From NCBI RefSeq assembly GCF_016863175.1, contig NZ_BOOJ01000052.1:62001-126000 (forward strand): DNA of 64,000 bases, given 5' to 3'. The stretch comes from Paraplanobispora siamensis (GTDB taxonomy: Bacteria; Actinomycetota; Actinomycetes; Streptosporangiales; Streptosporangiaceae). The translations under genes were made by a program, and so were the position numbers. The notes below the pieces were generated by a model. It ran no database searches, was not told where the DNA came from, and worked only from the letters and a program-made list of their open reading frames with translations. Positions 34,553-41,858 of the stretch are shown here, one piece after another (within the stretch, counting starts at the first letter, position 1; every line of letters begins with the position of its first letter).

Positions 34553-36043
34553 ATGGACGTGCACGACCCGCAGGCGGCAGCCCGGGCCTTGGCCTTCACC
34601 GCGGTCAAGAACATCCGTCTGCCGGACATCCTCAACCACCTGGGGGTGACCCCCCAGCATTTCGACAGCATCTCTGACACCGATGTGATCCGCGCCGTGG
34701 TGACGGATGTGCAGGCCCACCTGGCGCGGATCGCCGACGGGCTGCGCCCGCCGCAGCAGGGCCCGGCCGCCCCCGACGATGACGTGCCGGCCCCTGCGTC
34801 GGTCCCGGAGCTGGCGCGCCTGGTGGACTGGCCCGGTTCCACGACGGTGCAGCAGCTGGGCCTCAGTCTTCGTGTCACAAACGTCCTGCTGCGCCAGGGC
34901 ATCGGCACCCTGCGCCTCCTGCGCACGACGCCGGATGACAGGTTCCAGTCTTTCCCCCAGTTCGGCCCGGCGGGCATCCAGGAGTTACGGGGGGCGCTGA
35001 TGCGCGCCGCGCAAAGCCCGCGGCCGGGGGCGGCGTCGACAGAGGATGAGGCCAGGCGGTGGCCGGAGAGCGACGACATGGCCGCCCTGGCCCGCGCCAT
35101 CGACTGGCCCGGCTCCACTGCGGTGCAGCAGCTGGGCCTCAGCCTGCGCGCCACCAACAGCCTGATACGCGCAGGCATCACCATCCTGGATGACCTGCGG
35201 ACGGCCACCGACGATGAGATCCGGGAGATCCCCCAGTTCGGCCCGGCGGCCGTTGAGGAGTTACAGGAGGCGCTGGCGCGGGCCGCCGACCTCCCGCGGT
35301 CGGCGGCGCCGCAGGCAGAGCCCGCCGCCTCCGGGGAGCCGGTGACGCCGCGGCCCCCGGATCCGGTAGGGCCGCCGTTGACCACGGTGCGCGCCCGCAT
35401 CCTGCGCGCCCTGGTGCGTAACCCGGGCCGCTCCCTGTACGTCTCAGAGATCGTCGCCCTGACCAGGGTGGAGGACAGCAAGGTGCGGGCGGCGCTGAAG
35501 GTGTTCGCTGACCAGGGGTGGGTGAACTCCGACCTGGAGGAGGGCAGCGCGCAGGATCTGGGTCGCACCCCGCGCCGCTACTACCGGATCAGCCCGGCTG
35601 GGCAGAACGCCTATGCCCATCGCCACCCGGCAGAGGGCCGCCGCCAGCTGAGCCCCTTTGAGGCCGGCCGGGTCGGTGAGGCCTTCCTGGAGCTGGTGCG
35701 CAAAGGGCAGACCCAGGCCGATGCGTGCGCCCAGCTGGACATCAGCGTGGCGACCGTGCGGCGCTGGCGCATGAACGACAAAAAATTCGCCGCGCGTTAT
35801 GAGCAGGCGCGGGAGCAGGGCCGGGAGCAGGGGCGCCTCAGCCGGCGTATCGCGGGCGTGGCTGCGGATCTGGCCCGCGGGGTCGGGATGACCGCGGCGT
35901 GTGAGCGCCAGGGCATGATGCCGGGGGAGATGGTGGCGCTGCGGCGCAGCGATGCGGCGGTGGAGGCGCAGATCCAGCAGGCGCTGGAGCAGGGGCGCGC
36001 GGCGTGGGGGTCCCCGGAGGCGGTTTCGGCCACTCAGGGGTAG
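34553..36043 (+). CDS. Regulator with two RNA polymerase alpha-CTD-like repeats and two HTH domains
   Basis: The product has 496 aa. Residues about 85-150 and 175-240 are two copies of an alpha-CTD-like helix-hairpin-helix unit (VQQLGLSLRVTNVLLRQGIG, LRTTPDDRFQSFPQFGPAGI; VQQLGLSLRATNSLIRAGIT, LRTATDDEIREIPQFGPAAV), matching the 'L.LS.R..N.L...GI.T...L......L.....FG...L.E' pattern of bacterial RpoA. Residues about 275-350 form a winged helix (RILRALVRNPGRSLYVSEIV, KVRAALKVFADQGWVNSD) and about 380-420 an HTH (TQADACAQLDISVATVRRWR). In the host, alpha-CTD contacts UP-element DNA and activators. This protein could redirect host RNA polymerase or mark phage promoters. Confidence 0.78.
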   Translation: MDVHDPQAAARALAFTAVKNIRLPDILNHLGVTPQHFDSISDTDVIRAVVTDVQAHLARIADGLRPPQQGPAAPDDDVPAPASVPELARLVDWPGSTTVQQLGLSLRVTNVLLRQGIGTLRLLRTTPDDRFQSFPQFGPAGIQELRGALMRAAQSPRPGAASTEDEARRWPESDDMAALARAIDWPGSTAVQQLGLSLRATNSLIRAGITILDDLRTATDDEIREIPQFGPAAVEELQEALARAADLPRSAAPQAEPAASGEPVTPRPPDPVGPPLTTVRARILRALVRNPGRSLYVSEIVALTRVEDSKVRAALKVFADQGWVNSDLEEGSAQDLGRTPRRYYRISPAGQNAYAHRHPAEGRRQLSPFEAGRVGEAFLELVRKGQTQADACAQLDISVATVRRWRMNDKKFAARYEQAREQGREQGRLSRRIAGVAADLARGVGMTAACERQGMMPGEMVALRRSDAAVEAQIQQALEQGRAAWGSPEAVSATQG

Positions 36044-36128
36044 GGCAAGTCCGGCGCTTGCCGCGGTTACGGCGGCCCGTTTTGTTATGTCTGTGAGTTA
36101 CCTCACCATTACTGCACGCTACCTCTAC

Positions 36129-36146
36129 GCTAAGTACGTGGACAAA
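36129..36146 (+). promoter_or_regulatory. Early-type motif (variant) in an AT-rich leader
   Basis: GCTAAGTACGTGGACAAA. The -10 half is lost. About 70 nt downstream an AT-rich TATATATACC precedes the 36228 gene and may be the functional promoter; this copy may be an operator only. Confidence 0.45.
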
Positions 36147-36227
36147 GACTTACCGTTCGGATAGGTTGACCCCAGGCAACGCTTGGTAAATCTTATATAT
36201 ACCAGCACTTGACCTGGAGAAACCCCC

Positions 36228-36632
36228 ATGGACACCTCCCTGCGTGCCATCAGCACCACCATCGCCGGACGACCTGAGCGGGTCGCCGACGCCCGCGAAT
36301 TCGTCGCCGACGCCCTGCGCGGCACCTCCTTCGTCGACGACGCAGTCCTGATGGTGTCGGAGGTTGCGGCCAACGCCGTACGGCACACCGCATCCGGCTG
36401 CACCGGCGGCTCCTACACCGTCATCGTCGGCCCCACCGACGACGGAGCCGGATTCCGGGTGGAGGTCCACGACGCCGGCGCCGCCAGCGTGCCCTGCGTC
36501 CGACGCGCCCCCGGCGACGCCGACGGCACCAACGGCCGCGGCGTGACCATCATGGACCTGCTGGCCACCCGGTGGGGGTTCGAGCGTGAGGCCGACCAGC
36601 ACACGGTGGTGTGGTTCGAAGTCCCGCGCTGA
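36228..36632 (+). CDS. RsbW/SpoIIAB-like ATP-binding protein (HATPase_c_2)
   Basis: The product (134 aa) is a GHKL-fold ATPase of the anti-sigma-factor/serine-kinase type: LMVSEVAANAVRHTASG (N-box), FRVEVHDAGAASV (G1-like box), and NGRGVTIMDLLATRWGFE (G2-like box). In actinobacteria such small proteins bind sigma factors or phosphorylate anti-anti-sigma partners. The ATG follows CTGGAGAAACC. In a phage it may switch host sigma factor use; a plain ATPase role cannot be excluded. It follows the alpha-CTD gene after an AT-rich gap. Confidence 0.8.
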   Translation: MDTSLRAISTTIAGRPERVADAREFVADALRGTSFVDDAVLMVSEVAANAVRHTASGCTGGSYTVIVGPTDDGAGFRVEVHDAGAASVPCVRRAPGDADGTNGRGVTIMDLLATRWGFEREADQHTVVWFEVPR

Positions 36633-36648
36633 CAACTTGCCGCCCTAT

Positions 36649-36666
36649 GCTAAGTACCTGTACATT
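36649..36666 (+). promoter_or_regulatory. Early-type promoter/operator motif
   Basis: GCTAAGTACCTGTACATT. A TTGCCG lies 18 nt before TACATT as a possible -35. It drives the 36701-40400 operon. Confidence 0.75.
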
Positions 36667-36675
36667 GGGTGGTAC

Positions 36676-36688
36676 GGGAGAGCGACCC
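36676..36688 (+). promoter_or_regulatory. Leader hairpin with AGAGCGA loop
   Basis: GGG - AGAGCGA - CCC is followed by GACAGGAG and the ATG at 36701. Confidence 0.6.
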
Positions 36689-36700
36689 GACAGGAGACCC

Positions 36701-37333
36701 ATGTTTGATCACGATGCCCTCTGGCGGCGCATTCCCCGGGGCGTGCGCACCTACATCGACGCCCGGGAACCCTACTTCCACACCGACCCGCCGATGATCC
36801 AGGCCGTCATCGGCCGAACCGGCGCCCACCGCAAGGTCATCATCACCCCCGACGGGCCCGGCCGCTACGGCGTGGAAATCGGCCGGATCGACCAGAACAG
36901 CTGGCGCTGGCAGCCGGTACGCACCGCCGTCGGCGTGGAGGAGGACTTGGTGGGCGCGACGTTGACCACCCTGTTCGACCAGGCTGGTGACGGCATGCCT
37001 CTGCCCGCCGCCCTGGATGCGGCCTACACCGCCATCAGCCCGGCCACCCGGTCGGAGCTGGGCATCACCGCGCCCAGCTCCGACCCGCGCACCCCCGCCC
37101 AGTACCTGACCTTCCACCTGGACAGCGGCGCCCTGCCGGGCCGTACCATCCGCATCGACCACCACCCGGCGACCGGCCACTACACCATCAACGTCTACGC
37201 CCGCGACGTCGGCGACTACCCCGGCCAGGTCCAGCGCAACTGGGTCGCCCAGATCGCGTCGGTGCGGCTGGAACAGCTGGAGGCCGACGTCATCGCCCTG
37301 GCTCAGCAGGCCGTCACCTGGCGGGCGGCATGA
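36701..37333 (+). CDS. Hypothetical protein, 210 aa
   Basis: The ATG follows ACAGGAGACCC. The product has several beta segments (APHRKVIITPDGPGRYG-like near residue 45, GHYTINVYARDVGDYPG near 160) and helices. No family is recognised. It is the first gene of the nuclease/helicase operon. Confidence 0.65.
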   Translation: MFDHDALWRRIPRGVRTYIDAREPYFHTDPPMIQAVIGRTGAHRKVIITPDGPGRYGVEIGRIDQNSWRWQPVRTAVGVEEDLVGATLTTLFDQAGDGMPLPAALDAAYTAISPATRSELGITAPSSDPRTPAQYLTFHLDSGALPGRTIRIDHHPATGHYTINVYARDVGDYPGQVQRNWVAQIASVRLEQLEADVIALAQQAVTWRAA

Positions 37334-37746
37334 TGCGCTCCCTGATCCGCCGCCTGCTGGCCGGTGCCCCCATGGCCCACCTGGCCCGCTTCTCCGGCCA
37401 CCTGGCCCGCGCCGACACCGCCCGCTTCTACTGGCGGCCCCTGCTTTGCGCACGCCGATGGTCGCTGTTCATCATCTGGCGGGCCCACCCCGCCGACCCG
37501 CCCGAACCTCTGCCGCCCACCGTGCGCATCAACCCCGACTGGCTGGCCAAGACCGGCCGCGACCTGCCCGCGGACACACTGCTGTACCTGCGCATCCGCG
37601 ACCGCATCCGCGCCCACACCCAGGACCAGCCCGGCGACCTGAACGCCGCGTCGGCCGCGAACATCGCCGTCGACGCGGTCACTGACTTCCTGGCCGAACG
37701 CGGCTGCACCTGCCCCGGCGCCAAGGGGGTGCGCTCCGGTGACTGA
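37330..37746 (+). CDS. Hypothetical protein, 138 aa
   Basis: An ATGATG start overlaps the upstream stop. The N-terminal third is basic (RSLIRRLLAGAPMAHLARF, RWSLFIIWRAHP); the end has CTCPGAKG. No family is recognised. Confidence 0.6.
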   Translation: MMRSLIRRLLAGAPMAHLARFSGHLARADTARFYWRPLLCARRWSLFIIWRAHPADPPEPLPPTVRINPDWLAKTGRDLPADTLLYLRIRDRIRAHTQDQPGDLNAASAANIAVDAVTDFLAERGCTCPGAKGVRSGD

Positions 37747-38011
37747 CCCCTACCGGGCCGTGGCGTGCCGCCGGGCAGCGGTGCTGTTCCGGCACTGGGG
37801 ACGCGACGACGTCGACGGCGTGATGGCCGTCTTGGAGGAGGCTGACCTTCTCCCCCACGAAAGCGCGGTGAACCTGGTCTTGGGCCTGCTGACCGTCGGC
37901 GGGCAGATGGCCGTCGCCGCCACCCACGGCGGCGCCGATGAGGTCGACCGGTACCTGGACCAGACCGTGGTCGCCGCCGCACTGGACGAATCGACTAAAG
38001 GTGAGAGATGA
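37739..38011 (+). CDS. Hypothetical protein, 90 aa
   Basis: A GTG start lies 8 nt inside the preceding gene. The product is helical (RAVACRRAAVLFRHWGRDDV, LVLGLLTVGGQMAVAATHGG). No family is recognised; its position suggests a small partner in the replication or repair operon. Confidence 0.58.
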   Translation: MTDPYRAVACRRAAVLFRHWGRDDVDGVMAVLEEADLLPHESAVNLVLGLLTVGGQMAVAATHGGADEVDRYLDQTVVAAALDESTKGER

Positions 38012-38661
38012 CGTTCACCATGATGCAGGCGCCGTGGCCGCCGGAGGTCGTCGGCCGCCTCAACGCCTACCAGGCCGTCGGGTTCTTCCACCCCTACACC
38101 TGCGGCGGCAACCACGACGGGACGCCCCCGTCCCTGGTGGCCACCCCGGAAGGCTGGGTGTGCCCCGATGCGGGGTGCACCTACACCCAGGACTGGGCAC
38201 ACACCGCGCACGGCGACGGCCGGGCCGCCGCAGAGGCCGACATCCTGGCCGACATGCTGGGCGCCGGCCGCGCCACGGCCGGGGCGGCGGCCACGGCCGA
38301 ACAGGTCGCCACCATCGTCGGCAGTCACCGCTTCAGCTACGCCAACGAACACGACCTGCACATCGCGCTGGCCGCCATCCTGGCCGACTCCGGCTTCGAA
38401 GTGCGCCAGGAGGTGCCGCTGTCGACCGGCGGCCGGATCGACCTGATGACCGGCACGGTCGGCATCGAGGTGAAGGTCAACGGCCGGGCCTCAGAGGTGA
38501 TGCGGCAGGTGGCCCGCTACGCCGCCTGCCCGGACATCACCGCGCTGGTCCTGATCACCAGCCGCGCCGCCCACCGCACCCTGGACCGCACCATCGGCAC
38601 CGACGGCACGGTCAACGGCAAGCCGGTCACCATCGTGTGGATCAGCCAGGTGGTCGGATGA
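38008..38661 (+). CDS. PD-(D/E)XK-like nuclease with N-terminal zinc ribbon, 217 aa
   Basis: The N-terminus has YTCGGNHDGTP and GWVCPDAGCTYTQDW, a four-Cys/His ribbon. Residues about 110-190 fit a restriction-fold nuclease core: EHDLHIALAAILADSGFEVR, then GRIDLMTGTVGIEVKVNG, with the Asp and Glu-x-Lys of the catalytic motif, then a helix and a strand (ITALVLITSRAA). It could process DNA ends. ATGA overlaps join it to both neighbours, including the SNF2 ATPase, suggesting that they work together. Confidence 0.72.
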   Translation: MTFTMMQAPWPPEVVGRLNAYQAVGFFHPYTCGGNHDGTPPSLVATPEGWVCPDAGCTYTQDWAHTAHGDGRAAAEADILADMLGAGRATAGAAATAEQVATIVGSHRFSYANEHDLHIALAAILADSGFEVRQEVPLSTGGRIDLMTGTVGIEVKVNGRASEVMRQVARYAACPDITALVLITSRAAHRTLDRTIGTDGTVNGKPVTIVWISQVVG

Positions 38662-40400
38662 GCCGTACCAAGACGTACGGGCTGCTGGTGTTCGGCCCCT
38701 ACCTGGGCCGCGACACCTGGGGCATCCGCGCCCACCCGCATGTCGCCCTGCGGATCAAGAGGATCTTCCCGCGGGTGGAGCAGTCCCGCACAGGCGACAT
38801 CTACATCAAGCACACCCCGGAGGTCGCCCGCGACCTGGAGTGGCTGCTGGAGCGCTTCCCGCTGGAGATGAGCGAAGACGTCGCCGTCCGGCTGAAGACC
38901 GAAGCCGAAGCGCACCGGGCCACCGAAGAGGTCGTCACCGCGATCCTGGAGGGCTACCGGCCGCCGGATACCTGGCGCGCCCCCGCCCGGCCGGCCCGGC
39001 CCTACCAGCAGCAGGCTGCCGACATCGTGCACGCCCGCCGCGGCGGCGTCCTGATCGGCGACCAGGTGGGCCTGGGCAAGACCTACACGTCCCTGCTGGT
39101 GCTGCGGGACCCGGCCGCGCTGCCCGCCCTGGTGGTCTGCCCCACCCACCTGCCGGCTCAGTGGCTGCGGGAGCTGGAGGCGACGCTGCCGTGGCTGCGC
39201 GGCCACATCATCACCAGCACCAAGCCCTACGACCCGACGGCCCGGCGCGGTTCCGACGGCCGCCAACCGGACGTGTGGATCACCACGTACTCCAAGCTGG
39301 CCGGGTGGGCGCACCACCTGCACGGCAAGATCAAAACACTGATCTTCGATGAGGTGCAGGAGCTGCGCACCGGCACCGCCACCAACAAGGGCCGGGCCGC
39401 GGCCCTGCTGGCCGAAGGCACGCTGTACCGGGCCGGGTTGAGCGCGACGCCGGTCTACAACTACGGCGATGAGGCCTGGGAGATCTACGACATCCTGGCG
39501 CCCGGCGCCCTGGGATCCAGGGATGAATTCCTGCGCGAATGGGGCGGCGGCCAGCGTGGCATGAACGACCGGCACGTGAAGGTCGCCAATCCGCGGGCGC
39601 TGGGCACTTACCTGCGCGACACCGGCTTGATGGTGGCCCGCACCCGCGCCGAAGTCGGCCGCCAGCTCCCGGAGCCGACCCGCGTCACCCAGGACGTCAT
39701 CGCCGACCACGCGGTCATCGACCGCGTCGCCGGGGACGTCGAAGCCATGGCCCAGCTGCTGCTGTCGCCCGACAGCGACCCCAAGGAGCGCTGGAGCGCG
39801 GCCGGGCAGATCGACTGGCGGATGCGGGAGGCCACCGGCATCGCCAAGGCCCCCTACGTGGCCGAATTCGTGCGGCTGCTGCTGGAGTCCGAACGGCGGG
39901 TGGTGCTGTGGGGCTGGCACCGGGCGGTCTACGACATCTGGCTGGAGAAGCTGAAGGCGTTCCAGCCGGTGCTCTACACCGGCAGTGAGAGCGCGGCCGG
40001 TAAGGCGCGCAGTGCCCAGGAGTTCATCGACGGCCGCTCCCGGGTGCTGATCATGTCGTTGCGGTCCGGTGCCGGCCTGGACGGCCTTCAGGGCGTGTGT
40101 TCGGTCGGCGTGTTCGGGGAGCTGGACTGGTCACCGGGCGTGCATTCCCAGTGCGAAGGCCGCCTGGCCCGCGAAGGCCAGGAAAACCAGGTGCTGACCT
40201 ACTTCATGCTGTCCGACGATGGCACCGACCCGCTGATGGCGGAGACGCTGAACCTGAAATCCGGCCAGGCAGAGCCGATCGTGAACCCGGACGCAGCGAC
40301 GTTCGCCCCCGTCGTCGGAGACGTCGACCGGGCCCGCGCCCTGGCCGCCGACGTGCTGGCCCGGGTCCGCCGCCGGGCCGGGCAGCTCACCCTTCCCTAG
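38658..40400 (+). CDS. SNF2-family DNA-dependent ATPase/helicase, 580 aa
   Basis: The ATG at 38658 overlaps the nuclease stop. After a 115-residue N-terminal region, the SF2 core shows motif I (GVLIGDQVGLGKTYTSLLVL), Ia (LVVCPTHLPAQWLRELE), II as DEVQ (TLIFDEVQELR), III (GLSATPVYNYGDEAW), and in lobe 2 motifs V and VI (SLRSGAGLDGLQ; SQCEGRLAREGQ). Such proteins translocate on duplex DNA in replication, recombination or repair. The adjacent nuclease and beta-clamp suggest DNA metabolism of the phage. Confidence 0.88.
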   Translation: MSRTKTYGLLVFGPYLGRDTWGIRAHPHVALRIKRIFPRVEQSRTGDIYIKHTPEVARDLEWLLERFPLEMSEDVAVRLKTEAEAHRATEEVVTAILEGYRPPDTWRAPARPARPYQQQAADIVHARRGGVLIGDQVGLGKTYTSLLVLRDPAALPALVVCPTHLPAQWLRELEATLPWLRGHIITSTKPYDPTARRGSDGRQPDVWITTYSKLAGWAHHLHGKIKTLIFDEVQELRTGTATNKGRAAALLAEGTLYRAGLSATPVYNYGDEAWEIYDILAPGALGSRDEFLREWGGGQRGMNDRHVKVANPRALGTYLRDTGLMVARTRAEVGRQLPEPTRVTQDVIADHAVIDRVAGDVEAMAQLLLSPDSDPKERWSAAGQIDWRMREATGIAKAPYVAEFVRLLLESERRVVLWGWHRAVYDIWLEKLKAFQPVLYTGSESAAGKARSAQEFIDGRSRVLIMSLRSGAGLDGLQGVCSVGVFGELDWSPGVHSQCEGRLAREGQENQVLTYFMLSDDGTDPLMAETLNLKSGQAEPIVNPDAATFAPVVGDVDRARALAADVLARVRRRAGQLTLP

Positions 40401-40410
40401 GCGCGACGCT

Positions 40411-40445
40411 AACGCACCGGATCCGCCACGGTGGGCCGGTGCGTT
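40411..40445 (+). terminator. Intrinsic terminator after SNF2 operon
   Basis: AACGCACCGG and CCGGTGCGTT form a perfect 10 bp stem, followed by CGCCTTTTCC. A GCGACGCTA box overlaps the 5' side. Confidence 0.7.
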
Positions 40446-40477
40446 CGCCTTTTCCAGTGCAAACTCGCACGAGCACC

Positions 40478-40506
40478 TTGTCCACGATGCTAAGTACCTG
40501 TACTTT
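40478..40506 (+). promoter_or_regulatory. Early-type promoter with -35
   Basis: TTGTCC, 17 nt ending in GCTAAGTACCTG, then TACTTT. It drives the 40548-43 kb operon. Confidence 0.77.
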
Positions 40507-40512
40507 GGAGGT

Positions 40513-40531
40513 GTCGGGAGAGCGACCCGAC
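40513..40531 (+). promoter_or_regulatory. Leader hairpin with AGAGCGA loop
   Basis: GTCGGG - AGAGCGA - CCCGAC is a perfect 6 bp stem, extendable to 7, just before CAGTCAGGAG. Confidence 0.72.
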
Positions 40532-40547
40532 AGTCAGGAGAACGACC

Positions 40548-41006
40548 GTGGACACTGCTGCGCGCCGCGCTGCCTTGAAAGCCCTCATCGACACCGCGCC
40601 CGTCACCCTGGAGGGCCTGCTGACCGACCTGCGCCGCATCTGGGGCCATGTCCCCGGCGCCGCCGAACAGCAGATGTCGGCCGCACTGCGCGCTCTGGGC
40701 CGCCCGAACATCACCCCGGAGCAGGCCCAGACGATCGCCCAGCAGGGCGTCATCCAGATCAGCCCGACCGATGCCACCCTGCTGAAGCTGTGGTCAGAGG
40801 TCAGCTACTGGGCCGACCAGCTGGACGCGGTGGAGGAAGGCACCTTCGACACCTCCGGCATGTTCACCGATGACGGCGACGGCCACTACGGCGCGCTGGA
40901 CGTCGAAGGCTGGCACGCCGAATGCGTGCGCAGCCTGAACGACGCCCTGAACGCCGCCGCCGCCCACGTTCTCCCGATCACCGCCACGACCGCGAAGGTC
41001 GCGTGA
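40548..41006 (+). CDS. Hypothetical protein, 152 aa
   Basis: The GTG follows TCAGGAGAACGACC. The product is helical (RRAALKALIDTAPVTLEGLL, LLKLWSEVSYWADQLDAVEE) and acidic in the middle. No family is recognised. It is the first gene of the beta-clamp operon. Confidence 0.62.
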   Translation: MDTAARRAALKALIDTAPVTLEGLLTDLRRIWGHVPGAAEQQMSAALRALGRPNITPEQAQTIAQQGVIQISPTDATLLKLWSEVSYWADQLDAVEEGTFDTSGMFTDDGDGHYGALDVEGWHAECVRSLNDALNAAAAHVLPITATTAKVA

Positions 41007-41019
41007 GAAGGAGATGCCC

Positions 41020-41184
41020 ATGCCCATCAACACCGACGGCCTGCCCCCCACGGCCGTCCTGGCCATCCACCAGCAGGTCGCGCGCACCCTGCGCGACCCA
41101 CTGGACGCCGCCCGCGTCCAGGAGACCGCCGACCAGCTGCGGCGCACCGCCCGCCAGGCGCGGCAGGAGGTCCCCGCCTCATGA
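41020..41184 (+). CDS. Small helical protein, 54 aa
   Basis: The ATG at 41020 follows AAGGAG and the stop overlaps the next start (ATGA). The product is one long helix rich in Arg, Gln and Ala (VLAIHQQVARTLRDPLDAAR, VQETADQLRRTARQARQEV). No family is recognised. Confidence 0.6.
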   Translation: MPINTDGLPPTAVLAIHQQVARTLRDPLDAARVQETADQLRRTARQARQEVPAS

Positions 41185-41396
41185 CCACCACCCACGCCCC
41201 CACCGCCACCGTGCAGATCGACGCAGGCCTACTGGCCGCGCTGATCGAAAGGGCGGCGCACATCACCGTCCGGGTCGACCCCATCGACTTGGCCCGCGCC
41301 GGCCAGGCCACCGACGGCCGGGTGATCTGGCCCTGCCGCTCCGACTGCCCGGTCTGCTGGGCCCAGGCGCGCCTGGAGGAGGCGACGGCCGGGTGA
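41181..41396 (+). CDS. Small protein with Cys pair, 71 aa
   Basis: It is coupled to both neighbours by ATGA/GTGA overlaps. A helix (AGLLAALIERAAHITVRVDP) is followed by WPCRSDCPVCWAQARLEEAT, three Cys in a zinc-knuckle-like arrangement. Function is unknown. Confidence 0.6.
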   Translation: MTTTHAPTATVQIDAGLLAALIERAAHITVRVDPIDLARAGQATDGRVIWPCRSDCPVCWAQARLEEATAG

Positions 41397-41518
41397 ACCG
41401 CTCCCCCCGCGACTCCGGCATCGGCATCGGCCTGTGCCTGGCCCTGGTCAAGGTCACCCTCGCCATCGCAGTAGTGGCCACCGTCGTGCTGGCCATCGTC
41501 GTGTTCGTCCTCACCTAG
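41393..41518 (+). CDS. Small single-helix membrane protein, 41 aa
   Basis: The GTG overlaps the upstream stop. After a short basic start (MNRSPRDSG) the rest is one hydrophobic helix (VKVTLAIAVVATVVLAIVVF) ending at the stop. It may be a small inner-membrane peptide; role unknown. Confidence 0.58.
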   Translation: MNRSPRDSGIGIGLCLALVKVTLAIAVVATVVLAIVVFVLT

Positions 41519-41531
41519 AAAGGGATCTTGC

Positions 41532-41858
41532 ATGCGTATCGTCTACGGCAACCTGCCGCCGGAGGAGACGCCGTCCGGGCAGCAGAGCGTGGCGTTCACG
41601 CTGCTGCCCGACGGCGCCTACGCCCCCGGGGAGCGGGTGCAGGCCGTGCCGGCGGAGACCCGGGCCGACGACCCGGCGGTGTGGGCGGACGCCACGGTCG
41701 TGCGCCCCGCCCACGGCGACGACGGCGACTTCTACGTCATCCGCTTCGACGACCCGCTCTACCGCAACCACCCGCTGTCGCGCCAGGACGGCACCCGCAT
41801 CTGCGCCGCCGCGCAGCTGCGCCCGCTCATCACCGACACCGCCAAGGAGGGCGCGTGA
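41532..41858 (+). CDS. Hypothetical protein, 108 aa
   Basis: The ATG follows AAAGGGA. The product is beta-rich (VAFTLLPDGAYAPGERVQAV, DATVVRPAHGDDGDFYVIRF) and resembles a small SH3-like or Tudor-like barrel. No family is certain. Its last bases overlap the start of the beta-clamp gene. Confidence 0.6.
   Translation: MRIVYGNLPPEETPSGQQSVAFTLLPDGAYAPGERVQAVPAETRADDPAVWADATVVRPAHGDDGDFYVIRFDDPLYRNHPLSRQDGTRICAAAQLRPLITDTAKEGA

Noticed and set aside
36063-36164. Short frame in the AT-rich gap before the RsbW-like gene
   Set aside because: No ribosome-binding site and too short; the gap is better read as terminator, operator motif and promoter.
40403-40432. Late-type motif GCGACGCTA-N14-CCACGGT after the SNF2 gene
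   Set aside because: The boxes fit, but they overlap a 10 bp intrinsic terminator and no gene follows at the right distance, so I do not call a promoter.
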